Shown piece after piece: positions 16,665 to 25,320 of a DNA stretch of 64,000 nucleotides; position 1 is the first letter of the stretch, and the number at the start of each line of letters is the position of its first letter. This stretch comes from Alistipes sp. CAG:514 (GTDB lineage: Bacteria > Bacteroidota > Bacteroidia > Bacteroidales > UBA932), in assembly GCA_000431015.1 (NCBI GenBank), contig HF986083.1:56075-120074 (forward strand), in the 5' to 3' direction. The notes beneath the pieces are model-generated. The model had not been told where the DNA came from and ran no database searches. It saw nothing but the letters and a program-made list of their open reading frames with translations. Position numbers and translations under genes: made by a program.

Positions 16665-18632
16665 TTATTCTTCCAATTTTTCGATCAAGGACTCCCATTC
16701 GGCAGTCTTGTGGTCGAGTTCGCGCTTGTCCTCAAGGTAGGTTCTCGTAAGTTCCATGATGTCGTCATCAGGCCCGGGGTTGGAGAGGATCTTCTCGATG
16801 TCCTTCATCCTGGCTTCCACCTTGCCTATCTCCGTTTCCAGAAACTCAACCCTGTGGCGGATCCTCCGGATTTCCTTGGAATCATTGCGCCGTTGCTCGA
16901 ATTCCTTCTGCGCCTGCTCCTTCTGGACTGCCGCCTCCCCTTTTGAGCGATCATCGGCAGATCCGCCCTTGACGCAAGAATCCTTAGACGGCGCAAAACG
17001 CCTCTCAAGCTCCTGAAGGTTCTCTATCTTCCTCTCTTCCAGGAACTCATGGACACTCCCAAGATGCTCCTTCACGCGTCCGTCGCGGAACTCGTACATC
17101 TTGTCAACCAATCCCTCAAGGAAGTCACGGTCATGGGAGACAACAATAAGAGTGCCATCATAGGACTTCAGGGCTTGTTTGAGAATATCCTTGGACTTTA
17201 TGTCCATGTGGTTGGTCGGCTCGTCAAGCGCCAGCACATTGTACGGCTGGAGCATGAACTTCGCCATGCCAAGACGCGCGCGCTCGCCTCCGGAAAGCAC
17301 GCTGACCTTCTTGTCGATGTCCTCACCCCGGAAAAGGAACTGGGCAAGGATGTCACGGAGCTTGTTCCGTACATCCCCTACAGCGATGTTGTCGAGGGTC
17401 TCCCAGACCGTCAGATTGCGGTCAAGGATGTCCTCCTGATTCTGGGCGTAATAGCCTATGGAGACATTGTGGCCAATCCTGGCCTCGCCGCTGATCGGCT
17501 GCAACTGTCCCATTATCACCCGCATGAGTGTTGTCTTACCCTCGCCGTTCCGGCCTATCAGCGCAACCTTCTCTCCCCTTCTGACCTCAATCCCGGCTTT
17601 TCTGAAAACCACCTTTCCAGGATAGCCCACAGTAAGATCCTTTCCTTGGAAAACAATGTCGCCCGAACGAGGGGCGGGCGGGAACTTGACAGTCAGCGTC
17701 ACGTTGTCGGTCTCGTCAATCTCCACTCTCTCAAGCTTTTCCAACTGCTTGATCCTGGACTGGACCTGATTCGACTTCGTCGGTTTGTAGCGGAAGCGGT
17801 TGATGAAATCCTCCGTCTTCTCAATCATCTTCTGCTGATTCTCGTAGGCGGCGGTCTGCTGGGCAAGTCTTTCCTGACGCAATTCCAGGTACTTGGTATA
17901 AGGAACCTTATAGTCATGAATATGCCCGAGCATGATCTCCACCGTGCGGTTGGTCACGGTGTCGAGAAACCTTCTGTCATGGGAAACCAGAAGAAGGGAA
18001 CCCCGGTGACTTTTCAGATAGTCTTCAAGCCACTCGATAGATTCAATGTCAAGATGGTTGGTCGGCTCGTCAAGAAGCAGGACATCAGGCTCCGACAACA
18101 GAATCTTGGCCAGTTCGATGCGCATGTTCCATCCCTGGCTGAACGTCTCGGTCTTCCTGCCGAAATCCTCGTCCTTGAAGCCGAGACCGAGCAGCGTCTT
18201 ATGGGCCAGAACCTCGGGAGGCTCTGACTGGCTTATGGCCATCGCATCCGTCAAGTCATTGAGGCGATTGATGAGCGAAAGATATTCATCCGACTCATAG
18301 TCAGTCCTTTGCGCAAGCTGCAAATTGATGTTGTCAAACTCGGACTGCATCTGGGAGATCTGGTCAAAGGCCGTCAGTGTCTCTTCAAGCACCGTCCTAC
18401 CCTTGTGATGCTCCATGATCTGGGGAAGATAGCCGATGCGAAGATCGTTCGGCTTGTCTATGCTTCCGGAAGTCGGGGACTGAAGCCCGCAGATGAGCTT
18501 CATTATGGTTGACTTGCCGGAACCGTTTTTGCCGACAAGACCTATCTTGTCCTTCTCACTGATGTGAAAGTCAATGCTGTCGAGCAACGTGTAGCCTCCG
18601 TAGGCCACTGTCAATCCGTTTATGGAGATCAT
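16665..18632 (-). CDS. ABC-F family ATPase (ribosome-associated, Uup/YbiT/YdiF group)
   Basis: The 655-residue soluble protein has two ABC domains and no membrane segments. The first has Walker A GLVGKNGSGKST, a degenerate signature FSQGWN and Walker B LLLDEPTNHLD. The second has GRNGEGKTT, the signature LSGGERARLGMAK and LALDEPTNHMD. A charged linker separates the domains, and a long C-terminal coiled-coil (about 565-655) is rich in Lys, Glu and Arg. ABC-F proteins act at the ribosomal E site in translation quality control or antibiotic protection; no resistance role is evident here. It overlaps the tatC start by 4 bases. Confidence 0.92.
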   Translation of the reverse strand: MISINGLTVAYGGYTLLDSIDFHISEKDKIGLVGKNGSGKSTIMKLICGLQSPTSGSIDKPNDLRIGYLPQIMEHHKGRTVLEETLTAFDQISQMQSEFDNINLQLAQRTDYESDEYLSLINRLNDLTDAMAISQSEPPEVLAHKTLLGLGFKDEDFGRKTETFSQGWNMRIELAKILLSEPDVLLLDEPTNHLDIESIEWLEDYLKSHRGSLLLVSHDRRFLDTVTNRTVEIMLGHIHDYKVPYTKYLELRQERLAQQTAAYENQQKMIEKTEDFINRFRYKPTKSNQVQSRIKQLEKLERVEIDETDNVTLTVKFPPAPRSGDIVFQGKDLTVGYPGKVVFRKAGIEVRRGEKVALIGRNGEGKTTLMRVIMGQLQPISGEARIGHNVSIGYYAQNQEDILDRNLTVWETLDNIAVGDVRNKLRDILAQFLFRGEDIDKKVSVLSGGERARLGMAKFMLQPYNVLALDEPTNHMDIKSKDILKQALKSYDGTLIVVSHDRDFLEGLVDKMYEFRDGRVKEHLGSVHEFLEERKIENLQELERRFAPSKDSCVKGGSADDRSKGEAAVQKEQAQKEFEQRRNDSKEIRRIRHRVEFLETEIGKVEARMKDIEKILSNPGPDDDIMELTRTYLEDKRELDHKTAEWESLIEKLEE

Positions 18633-19423
18633 TCCTTCCCCTCCTCTATAATCTCGTTTTCGTTTCCCTCCCGATCAGACGCCGGCTTGCAGCACCACAC
18701 GCAGACCTCGTACAGAAGTACGAGAGGAGCCGCGGCGATCAACATCGAAAGCGGGTCGGCAGGAGTGATTATGGCGGCTATGCACAGAATCACCACCAGC
18801 GCATGACGGCGGTACTTCACCAAGGTGTCCCGTGTGACAATTCCCAGCTTGGACAGGATCACGACGACGATAGGAAACTCGAAAACTATTCCGAAAGCCA
18901 GGACTGTCGATGTGAACATCGAGATGTAGGAATTCAGCGAGATCGTGTTCACCACCTCCGGGCTGATCTTGTAGCCCATGAAGAAATTCAGCGAGATCGG
19001 CACGATCAGGTAGTAACCGATCACAAGCCCAAGGTAGAAGAGGAAGGAAGCCGCCAGAAACGAGCCTCTTATGGTCTTCTTCTCATTCTTGTACAAGGCC
19101 GGGGCTATGAATTTCCAGATCTCGAAGCACACATAGGGAAAAGACAGGATAAAACCCAGTTCGAAAGCCACCTTGAGGTGGACGAAGAACTGGGCGGAAA
19201 TGTCCAGATTGACAAGCGACATCTGCATGTCGCCCATCCGCAACCATCTGTAGATGAAGAAGTCGCTGTGCGTCGGCGCCAGGATGATGCCGTCAAAGAC
19301 CAAGGACTTGAAGCAGAACACCACGACACTGACAAGCGTAACAACCAGCACCGAACGGAACAACGTTCCCCTCAGTACTTCCAGATGGTCCCAGAAGGAC
19401 ATCTCAGCGTCTCCTGCCGCCAT
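18629..19423 (-). CDS. tatC: Sec-independent protein translocase TatC
   Basis: TatC is the polytopic receptor for twin-arginine signal peptides. The 264-residue protein has the N-terminal conserved MSFWDHLEVLRGTLFRS and six predicted membrane helices, with FELGFILSFPYVCFEIWKFIAPALYKNEKK in the middle (FIAPALY is the conserved core). Length is normal. Its start overlaps the tatA stop by one base and its end overlaps the ABC-F start, so the three genes are tightly coupled. Tat substrates are not identifiable in this window. Confidence 0.95.
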   Translation of the reverse strand: MAAGDAEMSFWDHLEVLRGTLFRSVLVVTLVSVVVFCFKSLVFDGIILAPTHSDFFIYRWLRMGDMQMSLVNLDISAQFFVHLKVAFELGFILSFPYVCFEIWKFIAPALYKNEKKTIRGSFLAASFLFYLGLVIGYYLIVPISLNFFMGYKISPEVVNTISLNSYISMFTSTVLAFGIVFEFPIVVVILSKLGIVTRDTLVKYRRHALVVILCIAAIITPADPLSMLIAAAPLVLLYEVCVWCCKPASDREGNENEIIEEGKE

Positions 19424-19662
19424 TATTTCTTGTCGATCTTCTCGATCTTGTCCGGAGTCTTCGCCGTGGAGTTGAGATCCTTGTCGATGTCAGAGATCTG
19501 GCTCTCAACCTCATTCATACCATCCTTGAAGCTCTTCACACCTTTTCCAAGGCCTTTCATGAGCTCAGGAATCTTCTTGCCTCCGAAAAGAAGAACAATC
19601 ACAAGGGCAATGATCACAATCTGCCAAGGGCCTACAACGCCCAGAGGAACAATAAAAAACAT
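19423..19662 (-). CDS. tatA: Twin-arginine translocase subunit TatA/TatE
   Basis: The 79-residue protein has one N-terminal membrane helix ([13 protein letters not shown]), the [20 protein letters not shown] amphipathic hinge typical of TatA, and a charged C-terminal tail. The ATG at 19662 is preferred; the longer frame would begin with TTG at 19671. It lies directly upstream of tatC with a one-base overlap. No TatB-like gene is visible, consistent with the TatA-TatC minimal systems of many Bacteroidota. Confidence 0.92.
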   Translation of the reverse strand: MFFIVPLGVVGPWQIVIIALVIVLLFGGKKIPELMKGLGKGVKSFKDGMNEVESQISDIDKDLNSTAKTPDKIEKIDKK

Positions 19663-19749
19663 ATTCTTCAAAAATTAAGGAATCAGCTTTGTCTGTCCGA
19701 GGATTATTTCACCTCAAGGAACAATTCAAAGATTAAAAGTTTATCCAAA

Positions 19750-20163
19750 TCATCTGTCATTGATGTGGGCCTCGATGGCTTTGACCAACTTGTCCGGGCA
19801 GCGCACAGGGCGTCCGGTAGCCTTGTTGAGAAAGCCCAGGGTGACCTTACCCTCCACGCAGAGCGCGCCGTCCTGATTGTAGACCGCCTGCCTTACATGG
19901 AGCTTGGCCATCGGAACCTCATCTATCATGGCGACAGCGCGTACCACATCACCCATCTTGGCCGGAAGCCTGTAACGACATTCTACCGTGACGATCGGTA
20001 TGGTCACGCCATCCTCCTCACATTTCTCTATAGGGTACCCGCAATCGATCATCAGGGTGTTCCTGGCGCACTCGAAATAACGGATGTAGTTCGAGTGGTG
20101 GACAATGCCCATCTGGTCGGTTTCATAGTACCTGACAGGGAAAGAAGTCTCGGAATATACCAT
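19750..20163 (-). CDS. Acyl-CoA thioesterase, hotdog fold (YbgC/4HBT family)
   Basis: The 137-residue single-domain protein has the YbgC-type signature YETDQMGIVHHSNYIRYFECAR, in part: the Asp of ETDQMG is the catalytic residue, followed by VHHSNY. It should hydrolyse acyl-CoA thioesters in the cytoplasm; chain length is not predictable. It is 36 bases downstream of valS on the same strand. The 12-mer AACAAAAATGTT overlaps its upstream edge at 20164-20175. Confidence 0.88.
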   Translation of the reverse strand: MVYSETSFPVRYYETDQMGIVHHSNYIRYFECARNTLMIDCGYPIEKCEEDGVTIPIVTVECRYRLPAKMGDVVRAVAMIDEVPMAKLHVRQAVYNQDGALCVEGKVTLGFLNKATGRPVRCPDKLVKAIEAHINDR

Positions 20164-20199
20164 AACAAAAATGTTAATACCTAAAACAACTTTGTTTCA

Positions 20200-22863
20200 C
20201 TACTTGCTTTTCAATGTAGCCAAAGCCTTTTCGTAGCTTTCAATCTTAGAAAGGCTATCGGCCTCCTTCTTGCGTTCGAGAGCGATGACTTTCTCAGGCG
20301 CATGGGCAACGAAGCTCTCGTTGTCGAGTTTTTTCCTCACGGAAGCGAGGAATCCGCGCTGGTGCTCAAGCTCCGCCTCGATCTTCCTGACCTCTTCCTC
20401 CACATCCACAAGACCGGCCAGTGGAACGAACAGCTCAACCGTACGGACAAGCATCGAAACTCCGGCGGACTCGCCGAAATCAGCGACCTTCTCGACCGAA
20501 GAGACGTTGGCGAGCTTGGTGACGAGCGGGAGCATATTCATAGGGAAGTCACCTTTCACCTTCAAGGAAAGGCTTTCCCTCGGAGAGATGCTCTTCTGCT
20601 GGCGGATGCCACGGATACCGTTGACGGACTCCTGGGCGATGCCGAACTCCTCGATGACCTTGCGATCGACCTCCCCGGCACGAGGAGTCGGCTGGTACAT
20701 GATGGTCTCCCCTTCCTTACGCTCCGCCATCGACTGCCAGAGTTCCTCCGTGATGAACGGCATCACCGGATGAATCATCTTCAGAAGCTTCTCAAAGAAT
20801 ATGATCGTGGCGTCGTAAGTCTCCTTGTCGATGCCTTCGCCGAAAGCCGGCTTGACAGCCTCAAGATACCAGGCGCAGTAGTCATCCCAGAAAAGCTTGT
20901 AGATGCTCATCAGCGCGTCGGAGATCCTGAACTTCGAATAATGATCCTCGACTGCCTCGACAGTCTGATTAAGTTTACTGTCAAACCACTTGACCGCCAA
21001 CTTATTGACATCACTCTGCTGAAGCGACGCATCAATAGTCCATCCTTGCACGAGGCGGAAAGAGTTCCAGATCTTGTTGCAGAAATTCCTGCCCTGCTCC
21101 ACCTGAGACTCGTCGTAGAATATGTCGTTGCCGGCAGAGGAGCAAAGGAGCATTCCTATCCTCACGGCATCGGCGCCGTACTTGGCGATAAGGTCAAGCG
21201 GATCCGGGGAGTTGCCGAGAGTCTTGGACATCTTCCTGCCCAGTTTGTCACGCACGATTCCGGTGAAATAGACGTTCCCGAAAGGAATGTCGTTCATGAA
21301 CTCCTCTCCGGCCATGATCATCCTCGCCACCCAGAAGAAGATGATGTCGGGACCCGTAACCAAGTCATTTGTAGGATAATAGTAAGCAAGATCCTTGTTT
21401 GGCTTGTGGTCAGGATGCCCAGGCTTCTCAGGGTCGAAGACAGAGATCGGCCACAGCCAGCTTGAGAACCACGTGTCAAGCACATCGTCATCCTGCCTTA
21501 AGTCAGCCGCGGTAAGCGACGGATCGATCTTCCGCGCGGCGGCCAGGGCCTTTTCCGGAGTTTCCTCCACAACGATCCGTCCGTCAGGAAGATAGTAGGC
21601 CGGGATACGCTGTCCCCACCAGAGCTGGCGGGAAATGCACCAGTCGTGGGCGTTCTCCATCCAGTGGCGATAAGTGTTGCGGTACTTGTCGGGGATGAGC
21701 TTGATCCTGCCAGACTCCACGCTTTCAAGAGCCTTGGCGGCGAGATCCTCCATCCTTAGGAACCACTGGGCCGACAACTTCGGCTCGATCACGGCGTTCG
21801 TCCTTTCAGAATAACCCACAGGCGAGGTATATTCCTCTATCCTCTCAAGATTGCCGGACTCCTCCAGCATCTTGACAATCTTCTTTCTGGCCTCGAAACG
21901 ATCCTCACCAACCAGGATCTGAGCCTTCTCGTTCAACCTGCCGTGATCATCGATGATGTCCAGGACAGGAAGGTTGTGACGCAGTCCGATCTCGTAGTCG
22001 TGGGCGTCGTGCGCCGGAGTGACCTTAAGGCAGCCTGTTCCGAAATCCATCTCGACATAGCTGTCCTCCACAACAGGGATCTCCCTGTTGATCAATGGGA
22101 TCAGAACCTTCTTCCCTTTCAGCCAATGATGTCTCTCGTCCGCGGGATTCACGCAGATGGCGGCGTCGGCCATAATGGTCTCCGGACGTGTGGTGGCGAT
22201 CACGAGATACTTGTCGGTCGGATTGCCGTTGCCGTCGGAGATGTAGTACCTGAGGTGATAGAAATGGCTCTTCGTGTCCTTGTGCACGACCTCGTCGTCA
22301 CTGATAGCGGTCAGAGCCACAGGATCCCAGTTCACCATCCTCACTCCTCTATAGATCATACCTTTCTTATAGAAATAGCAGAAAGTGGCGATCACAGCGT
22401 CCGACAAGGCCGGCTCCATCGTGAAGCGCGTGCGATCCCAGTCACAGGAAGCCCCCAGCTTGCGGAGTTGCCGGAGGATGATGCCGCCGTGTTCCTCTTT
22501 CCACTCCCAGGCATATTTCATGAACTCGTCGCGGGTCAGATCCTCCTTCGATATTCCCATACCCTTGAGCTTGGCCACAACCTTGCTTTCGGTGGCGATG
22601 GAGGCGTGGTCGGTTCCGGGCACCCAGCAGGCGTTCTTCCCGTCCATCCTCGCCTTACGGATCAGCACATCATTCAGCGTGTTGTTCAGCACGTGGCCCA
22701 TGTGAAGGATTCCCGTCACGTTAGGTGGCGGAATCACTATAGTGTACGGTTCTTTCTCGTTCGGTTCCGAGTGGAAGCACTTATGCTCGGTCCACCAGAC
22801 ATACCATTTGTCTTCTACTTCCGCCGGATTGTACTTCGCGGAAAGATCTTTTTTCTCGCTCAT
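20200..22863 (-). CDS. valS: Valine--tRNA ligase
   Basis: This class I aminoacyl-tRNA synthetase has 887 residues. It shows the HIGH-type motif PPNVTGILHMGHVL near residue 47, the CP1 editing domain (ATTRPETIMADAA, GTGCLKVTPAHDAHDYEIG), the KMSKS loop as KLGRKMSKTLGN, the anticodon-binding domain, and a C-terminal coiled-coil arm. Length and motif order are normal for ValS. A minus-strand TATATTTG -7 element lies 27 bases upstream of the ATG, divergent from the promoter of the DUF3467 gene. Confidence 0.98.
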   Translation of the reverse strand: MSEKKDLSAKYNPAEVEDKWYVWWTEHKCFHSEPNEKEPYTIVIPPPNVTGILHMGHVLNNTLNDVLIRKARMDGKNACWVPGTDHASIATESKVVAKLKGMGISKEDLTRDEFMKYAWEWKEEHGGIILRQLRKLGASCDWDRTRFTMEPALSDAVIATFCYFYKKGMIYRGVRMVNWDPVALTAISDDEVVHKDTKSHFYHLRYYISDGNGNPTDKYLVIATTRPETIMADAAICVNPADERHHWLKGKKVLIPLINREIPVVEDSYVEMDFGTGCLKVTPAHDAHDYEIGLRHNLPVLDIIDDHGRLNEKAQILVGEDRFEARKKIVKMLEESGNLERIEEYTSPVGYSERTNAVIEPKLSAQWFLRMEDLAAKALESVESGRIKLIPDKYRNTYRHWMENAHDWCISRQLWWGQRIPAYYLPDGRIVVEETPEKALAAARKIDPSLTAADLRQDDDVLDTWFSSWLWPISVFDPEKPGHPDHKPNKDLAYYYPTNDLVTGPDIIFFWVARMIMAGEEFMNDIPFGNVYFTGIVRDKLGRKMSKTLGNSPDPLDLIAKYGADAVRIGMLLCSSAGNDIFYDESQVEQGRNFCNKIWNSFRLVQGWTIDASLQQSDVNKLAVKWFDSKLNQTVEAVEDHYSKFRISDALMSIYKLFWDDYCAWYLEAVKPAFGEGIDKETYDATIIFFEKLLKMIHPVMPFITEELWQSMAERKEGETIMYQPTPRAGEVDRKVIEEFGIAQESVNGIRGIRQQKSISPRESLSLKVKGDFPMNMLPLVTKLANVSSVEKVADFGESAGVSMLVRTVELFVPLAGLVDVEEEVRKIEAELEHQRGFLASVRKKLDNESFVAHAPEKVIALERKKEADSLSKIESYEKALATLKSK

Positions 22864-22889
22864 ATTTTGCTAACAATATACAAAGTTTA

Positions 22890-22897
22890 CAAATATA
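22890..22897 (-). promoter_or_regulatory. -7 element for valS
   Basis: TATATTTG on the minus strand fits TAnnTTTG, 27 bases upstream of the start. The same ACAAATATAGCACA context occurs upstream of the CNNM gene at 27707. Confidence 0.55.
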
Positions 22898-22910
22898 GCA
22901 CATTTTTCAC

Positions 22911-22918
22911 TAAATTTG
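22911..22918 (+). promoter_or_regulatory. -7 element for the DUF3467 gene
   Basis: TAAATTTG fits TAnnTTTG, 22 bases upstream of the ATG at 22940, in a compact divergent promoter with valS. Confidence 0.55.
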
Positions 22919-22939
22919 CCTTAAAAACACACAGATACT

Positions 22940-23269
22940 ATGGAAGGGAAACAAGAAATCAAATTGGAGATCAGACCGGAAATCGCAAGAGGCACATACT
23001 CAAACCTTGCGATCATCTCTCACTCGCACAGCGAATTCGTCATCGACTTCGCCACCATCCTGCCGGGTATGGACAAACCGGACATCAGCAACCGCATCCT
23101 GATGACACCGGAGCATGCCAAGCGTCTGTTGAACGCCCTGATGGACAATGTCACGAAATACGAATCGCAATTCGGTCTCATCAAGCTCGGAGGCGGACAG
23201 CCGCAGGGCGACGGGACATTCAACCTCGGTGACCTGCCTAACTTCGGCCCTAACGGAGCTAAATCATAA
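22940..23269 (+). CDS. DUF3467 domain-containing protein
   Basis: The small soluble 109-residue protein matches the widespread DUF3467 family. Seen: GTYSNLAIISHSHSEFVIDFA near the N-terminus and the conserved RILMTPEHAKRLLNALMDNV segment, followed by a Gly/Pro-rich acidic tail. No catalytic residues are recognisable and the function is unknown. It is the first gene of a plus-strand run with the KdsC-type phosphatase 6 bases downstream and maf, so it is probably cotranscribed with them. Confidence 0.85.
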   Translation: MEGKQEIKLEIRPEIARGTYSNLAIISHSHSEFVIDFATILPGMDKPDISNRILMTPEHAKRLLNALMDNVTKYESQFGLIKLGGGQPQGDGTFNLGDLPNFGPNGAKS

Positions 23270-23275
23270 CTTAAG

Positions 23276-23800
23276 ATGAACGACTTCAAGAACATCAAAG
23301 CGTTTACGTTCGACATAGACGGCGTGATGACGGACGGTGGCATACTCGCCGATCTTGAGGGGCAGCTTTACAGGACTTTCGACGCCAAGGACGGGTTCGC
23401 CGTCAGGATGGCCAGTCTGAACGGCTTCCCTGTCGGCGTGATCACCGGAGGGCGCTCACAAAGCATCAGAGCGCGGTTCAGTACGAACGGCATCAATCCC
23501 GAGGACATCTACCTCGGCTCACGGAACAAAATCGAGGACTTTGAGGATTTCTGCAAGAGGCATAACCTAAAGCCCGAAGAAGTAATGTATTTCGGTGACG
23601 ACATCCCGGACATCGAAGTCATCAGGGCAGCCGGAATCGGTGTCTGTCCGAGCGATGCCGTCGATGAAGTCAAGGAAGCCGCCGACATCGTCTCGGAACG
23701 CCCGGGCGGAAAAGGCTGCGTGCGCGAGTACATGGAGAAAACCATGAAGGCGCAGGGACGCTGGGTCTTCGACGCGCTCGCCTACAAGAAAAAATTCTAA
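23276..23800 (+). CDS. HAD-family phosphatase, KdsC type (3-deoxy-D-manno-octulosonate-8-phosphate phosphatase)
   Basis: KdsC hydrolyses KDO-8-phosphate in lipopolysaccharide inner-core synthesis. The 174-residue protein is capless, as expected, with the HAD nucleophile motif TFDIDGVMTDG (residues about 11-21), motif II VITGGRSQ, and motif IV FGDDIPDIEVIRAAG. A Lys-bearing C-terminal segment follows. Length and order fit the KdsC tetramer family. Related enzymes act on other sugar phosphates, so the substrate is inferred; no kdsA, kdsB or kdsD is in the window. Confidence 0.85.
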   Translation: MNDFKNIKAFTFDIDGVMTDGGILADLEGQLYRTFDAKDGFAVRMASLNGFPVGVITGGRSQSIRARFSTNGINPEDIYLGSRNKIEDFEDFCKRHNLKPEEVMYFGDDIPDIEVIRAAGIGVCPSDAVDEVKEAADIVSERPGGKGCVREYMEKTMKAQGRWVFDALAYKKKF

Positions 23801-23813
23801 AAGCTCCCTGAAT

Positions 23814-24395
23814 ATGGACACACACGGAAAGAAGATCATCCTGGCCTCCAACTCCCCTCGAAGACGCGAGCTGCTCGCCGGCCTTGGCATAGAATTCACC
23901 GTCGATGCGGACACTTCGTTTGTCGAGGAATATTCTCCTGACACTCCGCACGTTAAGATCCCCGAGCTGATGTCGGAGGGCAAGTCCCTGGGGTTCCACC
24001 GCAAGCTGGAGAGCGACGAGGTTCTCATCACGTCCGACACGATGGTACTGTGCGGAAGCGAGATTCTTGGCAAGCCCCAAGACAGGGCGGACGCGGTAAG
24101 AATGCTCAGACTGCTTTCCGGCCGTGAGCATCAGGTGATCTCTGCCGTGACAATCCGCGACAGAAGCTGGAAAAAGACTTTCTCCGTCAGCACGGATGTC
24201 TATTTCAAAGACTTGTCCGACAGTGAGATAGACTACTACATCGACAACTATAAACCATTCGACAAGGCCGGTGCCTACGGCATACAGGAATGGATCGGCT
24301 ACATCGGCATCACTCGTCTGGACGGATCATTCTACAATGTCATGGGCTTTCCTACCCAAAGATTCTATGATGAACTTCAGGATTTTCTCTTATAA
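23814..24395 (+). CDS. maf: Maf-family nucleoside triphosphate pyrophosphatase
   Basis: Maf proteins hydrolyse dTTP, UTP or modified nucleotides and are linked to septum and housecleaning functions. The 193-residue protein has the N-terminal substrate motif LASNSPRRRELL, the conserved SDTMV (about residues 66-70), the GKPQDRADAVRMLRLLSG segment and DKAGAYGIQEW near the C-terminus. It lies 13 bases after the KdsC-type gene. The downstream lipoprotein gene starts inside its last 10 codons. Confidence 0.93.
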   Translation: MDTHGKKIILASNSPRRRELLAGLGIEFTVDADTSFVEEYSPDTPHVKIPELMSEGKSLGFHRKLESDEVLITSDTMVLCGSEILGKPQDRADAVRMLRLLSGREHQVISAVTIRDRSWKKTFSVSTDVYFKDLSDSEIDYYIDNYKPFDKAGAYGIQEWIGYIGITRLDGSFYNVMGFPTQRFYDELQDFLL

Positions 24396-25320
24396 GACAT
24401 CTCATGAGCCGACAAGGCGTAAGCTTTCCGTGCTCTTCTCGCTGACGATCCTCTGGCTTGCCGTGCTTACAGGCTGCAACCAGGACGTTTTCGTCAGGCA
24501 CATTGACCCGTCACAACGCGACTTCACTATCAAGGAAGACGGTGACTCATTGCTCATCCGCTTCAAGTCAAGTGATTGGAGAGTCACGGCTGTCGAAAGA
24601 AAGGGCCAGAGATATTACCACGGCATCCAAGCCTCCACATCAGACGGCAAGATGACTCTCGGCGACTTCACAATCCATCTCAGAAAAAACGGCGTGAAAG
24701 AGTTGGCGGTGACCTTCGATCCTAACTTCTCCGATGCTGAGAACGAAGTCAAGATATTCATTGCCAACAACTACGAAGAGGATTCCGTACTTGTCCGGCA
24801 GCCGGCCTCGTCCGGTTACGACTTGGAGGATCTGGTTTGGAGCGAGGAGGTCGTCCGCCTGAATTCATGGAATGAGATCGAGGAGGCATGGGGGCTGTGC
24901 TTCAAGAATCAGACTCCTGACACGCTGTGGATTGAGAAGAAGGTTTTTGAAGGGGCGAAAAGGATTATAACCTTTACGGGAGACTCCGGCTTCGGTCTGT
25001 ATGGCGGCAACCTTGACATCCCTGTGCCGGACGGAGTGCTGACTAAAGACAACACTCTGAAATTCAGCGGAGAAAGGGCAGACTACCGCCTTTCAGACAC
25101 TGAATATGCCTATAAAAATGACAAGATCGCAAGGATGTTCTTTCCTCCTGACAGCTCCTACACCAAGTGCTACCGGATCCTCTGGAGCATTGACGCCTAT
25201 CGGGTCGGCTACACGCTCAGGATAAGGAACAGATCGACCGGCAATGTCCTTAGCATAGAAGGGACGATGACGAGCAAATCCCCAAATGGCAAGTCATTCC
25301 TTATCAACGAGAAAAAATGA
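24367..25320 (+). CDS. Predicted lipoprotein with BACON-like N-terminal region
   Basis: I do not recognise this 317-residue protein as a named family. The ATG at 24367 is preferred over an upstream in-frame codon because it places a good signal peptide and lipobox (AVLTGC) about 35-40 residues in, although the extra hydrophilic N-terminus is long. After the Cys, residues about 45-135 form a beta-rich stretch with Trp (SSDWRVTAVE) and end in IANNYEEDSVLVRQ, resembling BACON domains of Bacteroidota surface proteins. The start overlaps maf by 29 bases and the stop overlaps the next gene by 4, so expression is coupled. Confidence 0.65.
   Translation: MMNFRIFSYKTSHEPTRRKLSVLFSLTILWLAVLTGCNQDVFVRHIDPSQRDFTIKEDGDSLLIRFKSSDWRVTAVERKGQRYYHGIQASTSDGKMTLGDFTIHLRKNGVKELAVTFDPNFSDAENEVKIFIANNYEEDSVLVRQPASSGYDLEDLVWSEEVVRLNSWNEIEEAWGLCFKNQTPDTLWIEKKVFEGAKRIITFTGDSGFGLYGGNLDIPVPDGVLTKDNTLKFSGERADYRLSDTEYAYKNDKIARMFFPPDSSYTKCYRILWSIDAYRVGYTLRIRNRSTGNVLSIEGTMTSKSPNGKSFLINEKK

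Noticed and set aside
24271..24366. Upstream start for the lipoprotein gene
   Set aside because: That segment lies inside maf in another frame and would add 32 non-conserved residues before the signal peptide. The ATGs at 24367/24370 are better.
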